DNA of 64,000 nt from an uncultured Clostridia bacterium (GCA_947168565.1 CAMVMM010000007.1:50592-114591); one strand, 5' to 3'. Shown: positions 40,439 to 50,132, counted from the stretch's first letter. The notes: generated by a model from the letters alone, not told the origin. Numbers and translations: made by a program.

Positions 40439-42802
40439 GTGGCGCGGATTTGTTTTTGCTCAATGAATATCAATTCCATTCCAGGCGGAAAGAGATCATC
40501 CCGCAGAAAAAAGACGCAAAACAGGGCGAACCCCGCTTTCGAGCCCGCGGCATCCTTTAAAAGAAGAATGCCGTGGCTGATTATTGTACTCATTCTTTTC
40601 TCCCTTGCGCTCGTCGTTCGCATCTTCCACCTTCAGGTTTCCGGACGCGATTTCTACCTTGAAAAGGCGCAGGGTCAATGGCGAAGAACCACCGCCATCT
40701 CCGCCTCGCGCGGCACCATTGTGGACGCGAAGGGCGCGGAGCTTGCGGTAAACGCCTCCGCCTTCAAAATAGTGGTGTGGCCGCAGTCCGCAAAAAGCTC
40801 TGAAAAGCCGCGCATCGCCACCGAGCTTGCCTCCCTTTTGGAGGTGGACGAAGCAAACCTTCTTTCAAGGCTTGAGAGCACGCGCATCAACGAATACGTC
40901 GTCAAGCGCGCCGTGGATAAGCAGACCGCCGATTCCGTAACGGCGCTGCGCCTTGGAAACGGCGTGGGCGTGCTGCCCGATATAAAGCGCTACTACCCCT
41001 ACGGCAGCCTGCTTTCGCAGACGCTCGGCTTTACCACCGTGGATAACGTGGGTCAGAGCGGGCTTGAGCTTGTGTTTGACAAATACCTCACCGGAAGGGA
41101 CGGCAAGTATATCGCCGAAACCGACCGCGCGGGCGCGCTTTTGCCGAACAGCACCGTGGAATACGTCGAGCCCGAGGACGGCTGCAAGCTGCGCCTCACG
41201 GTGGACACCGATTTTCAGATCTTCCTTGAAAGCGCGCTTGAGGAGGCGGTGAAGGTAAACAGCGCTTCAAACGCGCAGGGGATCATACTTGACGTGAACA
41301 CGGGCGCAATAAAGGCCATATCCACAAAGCCGGATTTCGATTTGAACGCGCCGCCGAGAAGCAGCCTTGAAACGCTTGCCGCGCTTTCCAAAAACCGCGT
41401 TGTTACCGACGCTTACGAGCCCGGCTCCACCTTCAAGATACTCACGCTTGCCGCCGCGCTCGATTCCGGCAGCGCCAACCTCTCCTCCGGCTTCTACTGC
41501 AACGGCGGCTACATCGTCGGCTCCGAGCGCATCAAGTGCTGGAGGCACGCAGGCCACGGCAGCCAGAATCTTACCGAGGCCACCGAAAACAGCTGCAACG
41601 TGTGCTTTATGCAGCTTGCGCTTTCCATGGGCGCGGAAAAGCTTTACGATTACCTCTATTCCTTCGGGCTTGGCCAAAGCACCGGCAGCGGGCTTCCCGG
41701 CGAGGGCGAGGGCATAGTTACAAACCAAAAATACGTTAAGGACAACGACCTTGCAAGGATAGGCTTCGGCCAAAGCATCGCGGTCACCCCCATCCAGCTT
41801 GCAGCCGCCGTTGCTGCGGCGGTGAACGGCGGGGAGCTGCTCACGCCCTATATAGTGGATCAGATAGTTTCGCACGACGGCAAGGTGGTTTACGAGATGG
41901 ACACCACGCCCGTGCGCCGCGTGATAAGCGAGGAAACCTCCAAAACCGTGCGGCAGATACTTCAATCCGTTGTGGATAACGGCACGGGCCGAAACGCGAA
42001 GATCGAGGGCTACGCCGTTGGCGGAAAGACCGGCACGGCGCAGAAATACGATAAATACGGCAGGGTGTCGAGCGGCAGCTATATCTGCTCCTTCATAGGC
42101 TTCGCGCCGGCAGACGAGCCGCGCTATCTCTGCCTCATCCTTGTGGATGAGCCGCACGTCAGCTCCATCTTCGGCAGCACCGTGGCGGCGCCGTACGTGC
42201 GCAAGGTGCTCTCGGACGTGCTGAATCATGCGGGCGTACCCAAAACGGATATAAACACCACCACCGTTCAGCTTCCCTCCCTCAGCGGAATGAGCATGCA
42301 GGAGGCGGTGCAGACGCTTTCGGAGCTTGGGCTTTACGCGGTTTACGAATGCGACGCGCCGGTGACCGTGCAGGTGCCCGCCGCCGGGCAAAGCGTTCCC
42401 TACGGCTCGTCCGTGCTGCTTTACACCGGCATGGAGGGGCAGCAGCTTGAACCCGACGAGCCCTATATGGTGGAGGTGCCGAACCTTATCGGCATGACGC
42501 CCCTTCAGGCTTACGACGCGCTGAAGGCGGCCGGTCTCAAAATGCAGTCTGAGCCCTCCGATCCCTACGGCGAGGTGTACGCGCAGAGCGTTTACGCGCA
42601 CCAGATGGCGGAATACGGCTCCACCGTTACGGTTTACTTCAGAGCCACCGCCCCCATCGTGACCGTTGCCCCCACCGCCGTTCCGACGGCTCAGCCGACG
42701 GAGCAGCCCTCCGATCAGCCGACCGGGCAGCCGACAGAGCAGCCGACGGAGCAGCCCTCCGATCAGGCCGGCGGCGGTTCGGAGCCTACGGCGAACCCAT
42801 GA
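40439..42802 (+). CDS. Class B penicillin-binding protein with PASTA domains (PBP2B/SpoVD type)
   Basis: 787 residues. One N-terminal membrane helix (PWLIIVLILFSLALVVRIFH), a dimerisation domain, then the transpeptidase with SxxK in EPGSTFKI (about 329), SxN in ENSCNVCF (about 385) and KTGTA in GGKTGTAQKYD (about 530). Two PASTA domains follow (LPSLSGMSMQEAVQTL, VPNLIGMTPLQAYDAL), then a Pro/Thr/Gln repeat tail (PTEQPSDQPTGQP) at the C-terminus, unusual for the family. It crosslinks septal peptidoglycan. The start is a GTG 12 bases after AAGGAAG; an ATG at 40463 is possible. Confidence 0.92.
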   Translation: MARICFCSMNINSIPGGKRSSRRKKTQNRANPAFEPAASFKRRMPWLIIVLILFSLALVVRIFHLQVSGRDFYLEKAQGQWRRTTAISASRGTIVDAKGAELAVNASAFKIVVWPQSAKSSEKPRIATELASLLEVDEANLLSRLESTRINEYVVKRAVDKQTADSVTALRLGNGVGVLPDIKRYYPYGSLLSQTLGFTTVDNVGQSGLELVFDKYLTGRDGKYIAETDRAGALLPNSTVEYVEPEDGCKLRLTVDTDFQIFLESALEEAVKVNSASNAQGIILDVNTGAIKAISTKPDFDLNAPPRSSLETLAALSKNRVVTDAYEPGSTFKILTLAAALDSGSANLSSGFYCNGGYIVGSERIKCWRHAGHGSQNLTEATENSCNVCFMQLALSMGAEKLYDYLYSFGLGQSTGSGLPGEGEGIVTNQKYVKDNDLARIGFGQSIAVTPIQLAAAVAAAVNGGELLTPYIVDQIVSHDGKVVYEMDTTPVRRVISEETSKTVRQILQSVVDNGTGRNAKIEGYAVGGKTGTAQKYDKYGRVSSGSYICSFIGFAPADEPRYLCLILVDEPHVSSIFGSTVAAPYVRKVLSDVLNHAGVPKTDINTTTVQLPSLSGMSMQEAVQTLSELGLYAVYECDAPVTVQVPAAGQSVPYGSSVLLYTGMEGQQLEPDEPYMVEVPNLIGMTPLQAYDALKAAGLKMQSEPSDPYGEVYAQSVYAHQMAEYGSTVTVYFRATAPIVTVAPTAVPTAQPTEQPSDQPTGQPTEQPTEQPSDQAGGGSEPTANP

Positions 42803-42857
42803 CGCGGCAGCGCCGCAGAACACACAGAATCCGCTTCTTTGCGAAAGGAGAAAACCC

Positions 42858-44312
42858 ATGCTTATCAGCGCTTTGACCGAAAACATAGATCACAGGCTCG
42901 TCGGAAGCGACGTGGATATTTCCGAAATAGCATACGATTCCCGAAAGGTGAAGCCCGGAGTGCTGTTTTGCTGCATAGTCGGCACCAATCTTGACGGACA
43001 CAACTACGCCGAATCGGCGGTCAAGGCGGGCGCGGCGGCTCTGCTCGTTGAAAGGGAGCTTCCGCTTGACGTGCCGCAGATAATAGTTAAGAATTCGCGC
43101 ACCGCAATGGCGGAGATAGCCGAAAATTTCTTCGATCATCCCCTCCGCGGCATACCCGTTATCGGCATCACCGGCACGAACGGCAAAACCACCACCACCT
43201 ATATGATAAAGGCGATCTGCGAAAAGGCCGGCATGAAGGTGGGGCTCATAGGCACGATCTGCAACCTTATCGGCGACAGGGTTATAAACACAAGGCTCAC
43301 AACGCCCGAAAGCGTTGAGCTGCAGCGGGTTTTCCGTCAGATGCGCGACGCCGGAGTGAATATCGTGGTCATGGAGGTAAGCTCCAGCGCTCTGGATCAG
43401 GACAGGGTGCACGGCATAGAGTTCGTTGTGGGCGGCTTCACCAATCTTACTCAGGACCACCTTGATTACCACAAGACCTTTGAAAACTATCTTGAGGCCA
43501 AAAAGAAAATGTTCCGGCGCAGCAAGTTCGCCGTTATGAACGCGGACGATATCCACAGCGATATGCTGCTTGACGGACTGAACCTGCCCGCGATGCGCTA
43601 CGGCGTGCGCACCAACACCGCCGATATTCGCGCCGGCAATATAGACATCTGCGCCACGCACCTGGAATTCGATATGTGCTGCACCATGGGTATGCAGCAT
43701 ATAACCGTGCCGATGCCCGGCCTTTTCAACGTGTTCAACGCCATGCTCGCCGCAGGCGTATGTCTTAAGCTCGGCATATCGCTTGAGAACATAGCGGCGG
43801 GCCTTGCGAGCGTTGAGAGCGTTTCCGGCAGAATGGAAACGCTGCCCACCGAAGGCTTTGATTTTTCCGTGATACTTGATTTTGCGCACACTCCGGACGG
43901 GCTTGAGAACCTGCTCTCCTCCGTGCGCGATTTCGCAAAAGCGCGCATCATCACCGTGTTCGGCTGCGGAGGCGACAGGGACAACTCCAAGCGCCCCGTT
44001 ATGGGCGAAACCGCCGCAAAGCATTCCGATATTTGCGTTGTTACCTCCGACAATCCGCGCACCGAGGATCCCATGCGCATCATAGACATGGTGCTTGAGG
44101 GCGTGAATCGGGTGAGCTGCGAGCATGTGGTCATAGAAAACAGGCGCGAGGCTATAAGATACGCGCTGAATGCCGCGAAAAAGGACGATATAGTTGTGCT
44201 TGCGGGCAAGGGTCACGAGCATTACCAGGAGATAAACGGCGTTAAATACCCCTTCGATGAAAAGGTCGTAGTGGCGGAGCTGCTTGAGGAGATGCGCGAG
44301 CAGCGCAGGTAA
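42858..44312 (+). CDS. murE: UDP-N-acetylmuramoyl-tripeptide synthetase MurE
   Basis: 484 residues. Adds the third amino acid to the peptidoglycan stem. N-terminal domain with SDVDISEIAYDSRKVKPG, ATP loop GITGTNGKTTTTYM (about 106-112), and the C-terminal DNPRTEDP motif, the DNPR form linked to meso-diaminopimelate as substrate rather than lysine. AAGGAG precedes the ATG. murF, the usual next gene, is absent: 117 noncoding bases follow before mraY. Confidence 0.95.
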   Translation: MLISALTENIDHRLVGSDVDISEIAYDSRKVKPGVLFCCIVGTNLDGHNYAESAVKAGAAALLVERELPLDVPQIIVKNSRTAMAEIAENFFDHPLRGIPVIGITGTNGKTTTTYMIKAICEKAGMKVGLIGTICNLIGDRVINTRLTTPESVELQRVFRQMRDAGVNIVVMEVSSSALDQDRVHGIEFVVGGFTNLTQDHLDYHKTFENYLEAKKKMFRRSKFAVMNADDIHSDMLLDGLNLPAMRYGVRTNTADIRAGNIDICATHLEFDMCCTMGMQHITVPMPGLFNVFNAMLAAGVCLKLGISLENIAAGLASVESVSGRMETLPTEGFDFSVILDFAHTPDGLENLLSSVRDFAKARIITVFGCGGDRDNSKRPVMGETAAKHSDICVVTSDNPRTEDPMRIIDMVLEGVNRVSCEHVVIENRREAIRYALNAAKKDDIVVLAGKGHEHYQEINGVKYPFDEKVVVAELLEEMREQRR

Positions 44313-44429
44313 GCTCCCCCGCAGCACTGCCGCTGTTTCACTCACACCACGCCCCTGCTCCCCGATCGGGCGAAAAGGCCGATCCAATGAGCGCGGGCGA
44401 TGAACAATACGCAGGAAAGGTTTTAGATT

Positions 44430-45452
44430 ATGCAAAGGATGATCCTCGCTTTTTTGGAAGCAGCGGTAATAACGATGCTTATTTCCCCTCCGTTCATAAA
44501 GCTGCTGCACCGGCTTAAATACGGCCAGGTGGAGCGCGTTGAGGGGCCGCATGCCAACTCCGCCAAGGAAGGCACCCCCACCATGGGCGGCATAATGTTC
44601 ATAATAGGCATTATCGCAGCGGTGCTTATCTCGAGCAAATACGATATTGCGCTTGAATATTCCATTCCGTCCATACTTATCATGGTCGCCTTCGGTCTGG
44701 TGGGCTTCCTTGACGATTTCATCAAGGTAAAGGCAAAGCATAATCAGGGCCTTAAGGCGTATCAAAAGATAATCGCCCAATTCCTGCTTTCGCTCGTGGT
44801 GGCGCTTTACGCCTACAAGAGCGAAAACATCGGTTCAAAGCTTTACGACCCCATCTTCGGTGAGATAGAGCTCGGCTGGTTCTATATTCCCTTCGTTATG
44901 TTCACCGTTATTGCAATAGTGAACAGCGCGAACCTTACGGACGGCCTTGACGGGCTGCTTTCCGGCACCACGCTCATCTATTCGCTTGCCATGGGCGCGC
45001 TTTTCCTCTTCTTTGCAAGGGCATTTTCGGTCGATTTCACCGGAAGGGAGCCGCTTTTCATAGCCAAGAGCGACGGCATGCTGAATATGGCCATCTTCGC
45101 CTTCGCGGTTGCGGGAGGCTGCCTGGGCTTTTTAAGGAAAAACAGCTACCCCGCAAAGGTTTTCATGGGCGACACCGGCTCAATGGCGCTTGGCGGCGCT
45201 ATGTGCGCAATGGTTATTTACAGCCGCGCGCCCTTCCTTTTCCTGCTGATGGGCTGCTGCATCGTGGCCTCGGCGGTAAGCGACGTGCTTCAGGTCGGCT
45301 CCTTCAAGCTGCGCCACGGCAAGCGCGTATTCAAAATGGCTCCCCTGCACCATCACTTTGAAATGCTCGGCTATCCCGAAACAAAGATCGTGGCCGGCTA
45401 TATGATAGTGACGGCGATATGCTGCCTGGCGGCGCTGGCGCTCTTCCTTTGA
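44430..45452 (+). CDS. mraY: Phospho-MurNAc-pentapeptide transferase MraY
   Basis: 340 residues, ten membrane helices. Forms lipid I on the inner face of the membrane. Signatures: GPHANSAKEGTPTMGG near residue 35, GFLDDFIKVKAKHNQGL, NSANLTDGLDGLLSGT, FMGDTGSMALGG and the histidine motif MAPLHHHFEMLG. The ribosome site is GGAAAGG. Confidence 0.96.
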   Translation: MQRMILAFLEAAVITMLISPPFIKLLHRLKYGQVERVEGPHANSAKEGTPTMGGIMFIIGIIAAVLISSKYDIALEYSIPSILIMVAFGLVGFLDDFIKVKAKHNQGLKAYQKIIAQFLLSLVVALYAYKSENIGSKLYDPIFGEIELGWFYIPFVMFTVIAIVNSANLTDGLDGLLSGTTLIYSLAMGALFLFFARAFSVDFTGREPLFIAKSDGMLNMAIFAFAVAGGCLGFLRKNSYPAKVFMGDTGSMALGGAMCAMVIYSRAPFLFLLMGCCIVASAVSDVLQVGSFKLRHGKRVFKMAPLHHHFEMLGYPETKIVAGYMIVTAICCLAALALFL

Positions 45453-45505
45453 TCGGAGGCGGCGGACGCGGCGGCAGTTCGTGATCCTCAGGCATATTTC
45501 CCCGT

Positions 45506-45645
45506 AAAAAGCCGATCGGGGGAAGGCGGGTCCACCGTGATTCTTGTTGGCGCTTGGCACGGTTGGCGCGCTTGGCAGCGCTAAGCTATTTGAGAGATAA
45601 GCAGCGGCACATCCCTCAAATATCTTGGAGCCCCGATCGGTTTTT
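45506..45645. repeat. 140-bp nested inverted-repeat element between mraY and murD
   Basis: Ends are AAAAAGCCGATCGGGG (45506-45521) and CCCCGATCGGTTTTT (45631-45645). Inside are a second inverted pair TATTTGAG/CTCAAATA (45587-45594 and 45615-45622) and GGCGCTTGGCACGG / TTGGCGCGCTTGGC near-repeats. The T run after the right arm would suit a terminator. The rest of this 324-base gap shows no gene; AAAAGGAGG before murD ends it. Confidence 0.55.
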
Positions 45646-45776
45646 ATAGTTTATTAAGCACCGAACAAGCACCGCATAAAGCGATAAAAGCTCACAGAAC
45701 ACGAAAAATTATTCTCTTTGCGCTCGGAGCGCCTCATAGGGAGCGCATGCGCGAAGAATGAAAAGGAGGACACGAA

Positions 45777-47174
45777 ATGGAGAGAGCCCCCAGGCAAAAC
45801 GGAAAAACCGCCCTCATCGTGGGCATGGCGAAAAGCGGCATTGCTTCTGCGAAGCTGCTGTATAAAAAGGGCTATCGGATCATAATAAACGATCTTAAAA
45901 GCGAGATCCCCGGCGTTGAGGAAGCGCTTTCGGGCATTCGCTACACAAACCGTCTCGGCGTGGCGCCGGAGGCGCTGCTTGATGAAGCCGATCTTATGAT
46001 CCTCTCCCCCGTTATCCCCATCTTCAAGCCCTTTGTGAAGAGCGCAATAAAGCTCGGCGTGGAGGTAATAGGCGAGATAGAGCTTGGCTACCGCTATTGC
46101 GATCGGAAAACGCGCTTTGTGTGCATCGGCGGCACGAACGGCAAAACCACCACCACCGCGCTCACGGGCAAAATTTTTGAGGAGCATCATAAAAAGGTCG
46201 GCGGCAGAAGCTTCACGCTTGGCAATATCGGCATTCCCATCACCGAGCACGCGCTTGAAACACGCGCGGGCGACACGGTTGTGGCGGAGACCGCGGCGCT
46301 TCAGCTTGAAAGCATAGTGGAGTTCCGCTGCAACGCGGCGGGCCTGCTGAATATCACGGAGGATCACCTCAACCGCTTCGGCAGCATGGAGGCGTATATA
46401 GCCGCCAAAATGCGTATGTTTGAAAATCAGACCGAGCAGGATTTCGCCGTGCTGAACGCGGACGATCCCATCGTTGCCGCCGCGGAAACAAAAGCAAAGA
46501 AGCTCTTTTTCTCCCTCCTGCACGAGGTTGAAAACGGCGCTTTCGTGCGCGATGGCATAATGGTTTTCCGCATGGACGGCGAGGAAACCGAGCTTATCCC
46601 CGCAAGCGAGCTTGGCATAATCGGCGCGCACAACCTTGAAAACGCGCTCTGCGCGGTGTGTCTCTCCCTTTCAATGGGAGTGGACGCGCAAACCGTATGC
46701 GACGTGCTGCGCTCCTTCAATGGCGTGGAGCACCGCATAGAGTACACAAGGGAGTTCAGGGGCGTTACCTTCTACAACGACTCCAAGGGCACCAACCCCG
46801 AATCCACCGTGAAGGCGGTGGAGGCGATGACCAAGCCCACCGTGCTTATACTGGGCGCGGGCAACTACGATAAAAACAGCGACTACCGCCCCGTTTTCCG
46901 CGCGTTCAACGGCAGGATAAAGGCGGTTGTGGTGAACGGCTCAAACACCGACGCCATCATGAAGGCGGCGGCGGACGAGGGCTATACGAATATCCACGCC
47001 TGCCCAGATGATTTCAGGGAGCTTATCTACTCCGCGTTTTCATACGCCGAGCCGGGCGACGCGGTGCTGCTCTCCCCCGCCTGCGCAAGCTGGGGCATGT
47101 TTGACAATTTCGAGCAGCGGGGCGATATATTCAAGCGGATCGTGAACGACATGAAGGAGGACTCGATCTACTGA
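45777..47174 (+). CDS. murD: UDP-N-acetylmuramoylalanine-D-glutamate ligase MurD
   Basis: 465 residues. Adds D-Glu to UDP-MurNAc-Ala. Rossmann-like start (ALIVGMAKSGIASAKLL), ATP loop CIGGTNGKTTTTALTG, TEDHLNRFGS, GVEHRIEYTREFRGVTFYND and SKGTNPESTVKAVE, and the C-terminal LLSPACASWGMFDNFEQRG. AAAAGGAGGACACGAA precedes the ATG. Separated from mraY by the inverted-repeat element. Confidence 0.95.
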   Translation: MERAPRQNGKTALIVGMAKSGIASAKLLYKKGYRIIINDLKSEIPGVEEALSGIRYTNRLGVAPEALLDEADLMILSPVIPIFKPFVKSAIKLGVEVIGEIELGYRYCDRKTRFVCIGGTNGKTTTTALTGKIFEEHHKKVGGRSFTLGNIGIPITEHALETRAGDTVVAETAALQLESIVEFRCNAAGLLNITEDHLNRFGSMEAYIAAKMRMFENQTEQDFAVLNADDPIVAAAETKAKKLFFSLLHEVENGAFVRDGIMVFRMDGEETELIPASELGIIGAHNLENALCAVCLSLSMGVDAQTVCDVLRSFNGVEHRIEYTREFRGVTFYNDSKGTNPESTVKAVEAMTKPTVLILGAGNYDKNSDYRPVFRAFNGRIKAVVVNGSNTDAIMKAAADEGYTNIHACPDDFRELIYSAFSYAEPGDAVLLSPACASWGMFDNFEQRGDIFKRIVNDMKEDSIY

Positions 47175-47283
47175 GCCTTGATCCTTTTGGCTGCAAAAGC
47201 GCATTCCCCCTCATCATGCGGAGGGAATGCGCATATAATGCTAACCGACACGACCCAGATTTGAAAAGGGCAAAGAGCGAAAT

Positions 47284-48489
47284 ATGGAAAGCAACGTAAC
47301 TCCCATCAAATTCAGAAACACGGCAAGCCGCCGCCGCGCGGCAGCATCCGGCGGAAAGCAGGGAATGGATTTTCTGCTTTTTTTCGCCGTTTGCGCCATT
47401 TCGCTTTTCGGCCTTGTGATGCTGTTTTCGGCAAGCTATTATAAATCGCTTTCCGAACAGGGCAACGTGCTTAGCATATTCGGCAACCAGGGCTATTACC
47501 TTGTTGCCGGAGTGTTGGCAATGTATCTGCTTTCCCTTTGGGACTACCACTTTTTTTCAAAAAAATGGGTGCTGCTCATTGGCTATTTCGGCACGGCTCT
47601 GCTGCTTTTGCTCACGCTCTTCTTCGGAAAAACGGTGCTTGGCGCAAGGCGCTGGCTTGAGATAACAAGCTCATTTCGGATGCAGCCCTCGGAGCTTGTG
47701 AAATTCGTGCTGGTGGTGTGCATGGCGAGCTATATGAGCAAATACCCCGACCGCATCGCCACTCCCAAGGGCTTTATCTACCTGCTTTCAATGGTGCTGC
47801 TGCCCGTGGCGCTGATCTATTTTCAGCCCAATATGTCCATGATAATCATAATCGTGGTGCTGAGCGGCACGATGCTGTTTTTGGGCGGAGCGCCGTGGAA
47901 ATATCTTTTGACCGTTTTGGCGATAGGCGCGGCGGCCATTCTTGTGCTGGTTTTATTCGAGGGCTACCGCATGAAAAGGCTCTACGCCTGGCAGGATCCC
48001 TGGTCCGACCCCACGGGCAACGCCTATCAGGTGATACAGTCCATGTACGCCTTTGCAAACGGCGGCTTCACCGGTCAGGGCTTCAACAACAGCAGGCAGA
48101 AACTGCTTTTCCTGCCCGAGATGGAGAACGACTATATCCTTGCCATCATCGCCGAGGAGCTTGGCTTTGTGGGCGTTATCGCGCTGCTTGCCGCCTTTGC
48201 GTTCGTTATCTGGCGCGGCATCCGGATAGGCCTGAACGCGCGCGACCGCTTCGGCAGGCTTACCGCGCTCGGCATCACCCTCGCCCTCGCGTTTCAGGTG
48301 ATGGTAAACGTTGGCGTTGTGACCAATTTTATCCCCTCCACGGGTCAGTCCCTCCCCTTCATCAGCTCCGGCGGCTCCTCCCTCGTTGTGTTTTTCGCGG
48401 CGATAGGCGTGCTGCTGAATATTTCAAGAAACACGAAGGTGCCGAAAAAGCCCGCCTTTAAGGACGATAATGCACCTGCCGCTACGTAA
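47284..48489 (+). CDS. ftsW: SEDS-family glycosyltransferase FtsW/SpoVE
   Basis: 401 residues, ten membrane helices. Polymerises lipid II at the septum together with the class B PBP. Signatures: MLFSASYYKSL in the first loop, LGARRWLEITSSFRMQPSEL, the catalytic-region Asp loop WQDPWSDPTGNAYQVIQS, and NVGVVTNFIPSTGQSLPFIS with SSGGSSL. The C-terminus is Lys/Pro-rich. Confidence 0.94.
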   Translation: MESNVTPIKFRNTASRRRAAASGGKQGMDFLLFFAVCAISLFGLVMLFSASYYKSLSEQGNVLSIFGNQGYYLVAGVLAMYLLSLWDYHFFSKKWVLLIGYFGTALLLLLTLFFGKTVLGARRWLEITSSFRMQPSELVKFVLVVCMASYMSKYPDRIATPKGFIYLLSMVLLPVALIYFQPNMSMIIIIVVLSGTMLFLGGAPWKYLLTVLAIGAAAILVLVLFEGYRMKRLYAWQDPWSDPTGNAYQVIQSMYAFANGGFTGQGFNNSRQKLLFLPEMENDYILAIIAEELGFVGVIALLAAFAFVIWRGIRIGLNARDRFGRLTALGITLALAFQVMVNVGVVTNFIPSTGQSLPFISSGGSSLVVFFAAIGVLLNISRNTKVPKKPAFKDDNAPAAT

Positions 48490-48502
48490 AGCGTTTTGAT
48501 AC

Positions 48503-48640
48503 GGAACGGAACCGCAAACGACAGCAAACGGAACGGAACCGCAAGCGACAGCAAACGGAACGGATACTGCAAACGACAGCAAACGGAACGGATACTGCAA
48601 ACGACAGCAAACGGAATGGATAATGCAAACGACAGCAAAA
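48503..48640 (+). repeat. 27/28-bp tandem repeat at the start of ftsQ
   Basis: Five units of GGAACGGATACTGCAAACGA CAGCAAAC type (27, 27, 28, 28, 28 bases) fill the gap after ftsW. The fifth carries the changes that create the ATG chosen as ftsQ start (48616). Confidence 0.85.
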
Positions 48641-49932
48641 AGAATAGGGAGCGCATAAAAAGCGGCATAAACACAAGGCGCGAGAAGGGCGAGCGCCCCC
48701 GAAGGCTGCACCAAAAGGGGGACGGCAGGGCCTCCTTCCCCGCCGTCGATCCCACCTTCGACATGGAGCCGGTTTCGCAGTTGGGCTCTGAGGACTCTCG
48801 GAGCTCCTCCGCCTCATACGCCTCCGCCGCCTCCGCAGCCTCCGCAGCCTCCGCAGCAGGCGCGGAAATGAAGGCGCCCCGTGAGAAGGGCGAAGCAGGG
48901 CAGGAACGCGGACGAGCCCGAACGGGCAAAAAACCGGCAGCCGGCAAGGAAAAGCCCGTGTCAGGCGAGCTGAAATTCGGCGAGATAAATTTCGATCGCA
49001 GCCAAACCGAAGCCCCCCATGAAGGCACGGCTGCCGCCTATGAAGGCGCCGCCCCAAGGGAGCGCAGAGCGGCGGGCGCAAGGAGCGAAGCGAACGCCCC
49101 GAATGCCAACGGCGCTAAAGCTGCCAAAAACAAAATGGGCGCAAGGAGCGCAAATCGCGGCGCGGACCACAGGCAGCGCAGACGCAAACAGCTCACGCGC
49201 GATCTTATAAAGGTGCTTTCGGTGGTGTGTGCGCTGCTGCTGATATTTGCGGCGTATTCGCTTTTCAAGCGCATAACCATTGTGAACAGCATCGCCTTCA
49301 AGGGCTCCAGCGTGTACAGCGGCGCGCAGCTTGCGAGCATCAGCGGGCTTGCCGCGGGCAAGAGCTTTTACAGCGAGGATTACAGCGATTCCGCCATCCG
49401 CAGGGCGGTGGGCGCGGTGCCGAACGTGCGCGTTTCCTCCGTTGCAAGGCGCTTTCCCCGCACGATAGAGATAGTTGTTGAGGATATAACGCCGTGCGCG
49501 GCGATACTCGGCTCAAACGGCAGATATTCCGTGATAAGCGCGGAAGGGTACGTTTTGAGCATTGCGGACGAAAAGCCCGACGGGCTGATAGAGATACTCG
49601 GCATGAGCGGCTACAGCTTCGCGCCGAACACCTATATAAATGAAACGAGCAGCAATATCCGCACCGTCGGCTGCATAAATATGCTCACCGCGCTTGAGGG
49701 CAGCGAGATAGCAAAAAGCGTGCTGCGCATCGATTTCTCCGGCGCGGCATACACCGCTCTTGATCTGGAGGGCGGCTTCCGCGTGGTGCTTGGTGCGATC
49801 ACCACCGCCCATGAGTGCCTTGACACCGCCTACCTTGCCTATACGCGCTTTTCAAGCGTTTACCCCCGCGGCGGCACTATAAACGTTTTCCCCGGCTCAA
49901 CCATTGCGGATTTCACTCCGAACAACGGCTGA
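48616..49932 (+). CDS. ftsQ: Cell-division protein FtsQ/DivIB with long N-terminal tail
   Basis: 438 residues. A cytoplasmic tail of about 190 residues, rich in Ala, Ser, Arg and Glu (with SAASAASAASAAGAEM), precedes one membrane helix (LIKVLSVVCALLLIFAAYSL). Outside are the POTRA domain (TIVNSIAFKGSSVYSGAQLA ... RRFPRTIEIVVEDITPCAAI) and a beta domain (YVLSIADEKPDGLIEILGM, RIDFSGAAYTALDLEGGF). It bridges FtsL/DivIC in the divisome. The frame is open back to a TTG at 48496 through the tandem repeat. The ATG at 48616, inside the last repeat unit, is my choice, with weak ribosome-site support. Confidence 0.85.
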   Translation: MDNANDSKKNRERIKSGINTRREKGERPRRLHQKGDGRASFPAVDPTFDMEPVSQLGSEDSRSSSASYASAASAASAASAAGAEMKAPREKGEAGQERGRARTGKKPAAGKEKPVSGELKFGEINFDRSQTEAPHEGTAAAYEGAAPRERRAAGARSEANAPNANGAKAAKNKMGARSANRGADHRQRRRKQLTRDLIKVLSVVCALLLIFAAYSLFKRITIVNSIAFKGSSVYSGAQLASISGLAAGKSFYSEDYSDSAIRRAVGAVPNVRVSSVARRFPRTIEIVVEDITPCAAILGSNGRYSVISAEGYVLSIADEKPDGLIEILGMSGYSFAPNTYINETSSNIRTVGCINMLTALEGSEIAKSVLRIDFSGAAYTALDLEGGFRVVLGAITTAHECLDTAYLAYTRFSSVYPRGGTINVFPGSTIADFTPNNG

Positions 49933-49979
49933 TCCGCTCCGTTTTATCGGCAAAATCTTTTGTTTTTCCCCCATCGGTA

Positions 49980-50009
49980 TTGCGCCGATCGGAAAATCTA
50001 TGGTATAAT
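49980..50009 (+). promoter_or_regulatory. Internal promoter before the ftsA-like gene
   Basis: TTGCGC, 18 bases, TATAAT with TG extension. It would give the ftsA-like and ftsZ genes transcription of their own. Confidence 0.5.
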
Positions 50010-50132
50010 AAAACAGTCTATGTATCCGGCGCATGATCCGCCGCAGACCCGCGTGAAAAAGCCTTTATCCCTCACGCAGGCTTCGGAAGGGCGGCGCTTT
50101 GAATACAAGCCCCAACACGGAAAGTTTTCCTC

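Noticed and set aside
44313-44429. Possible murF remnant between murE and mraY
   Set aside because: 117 bases with no frame resembling MurF; only CCCCGATCGG-type repeat sequence is seen.
42786-44780. 664-residue minus-strand open frame
   Set aside because: Antisense of murE and mraY, which are certain genes.
45654-46631. Minus-strand frame across the mraY-murD gap
   Set aside because: Mostly antisense to murD; no ribosome site or family features.
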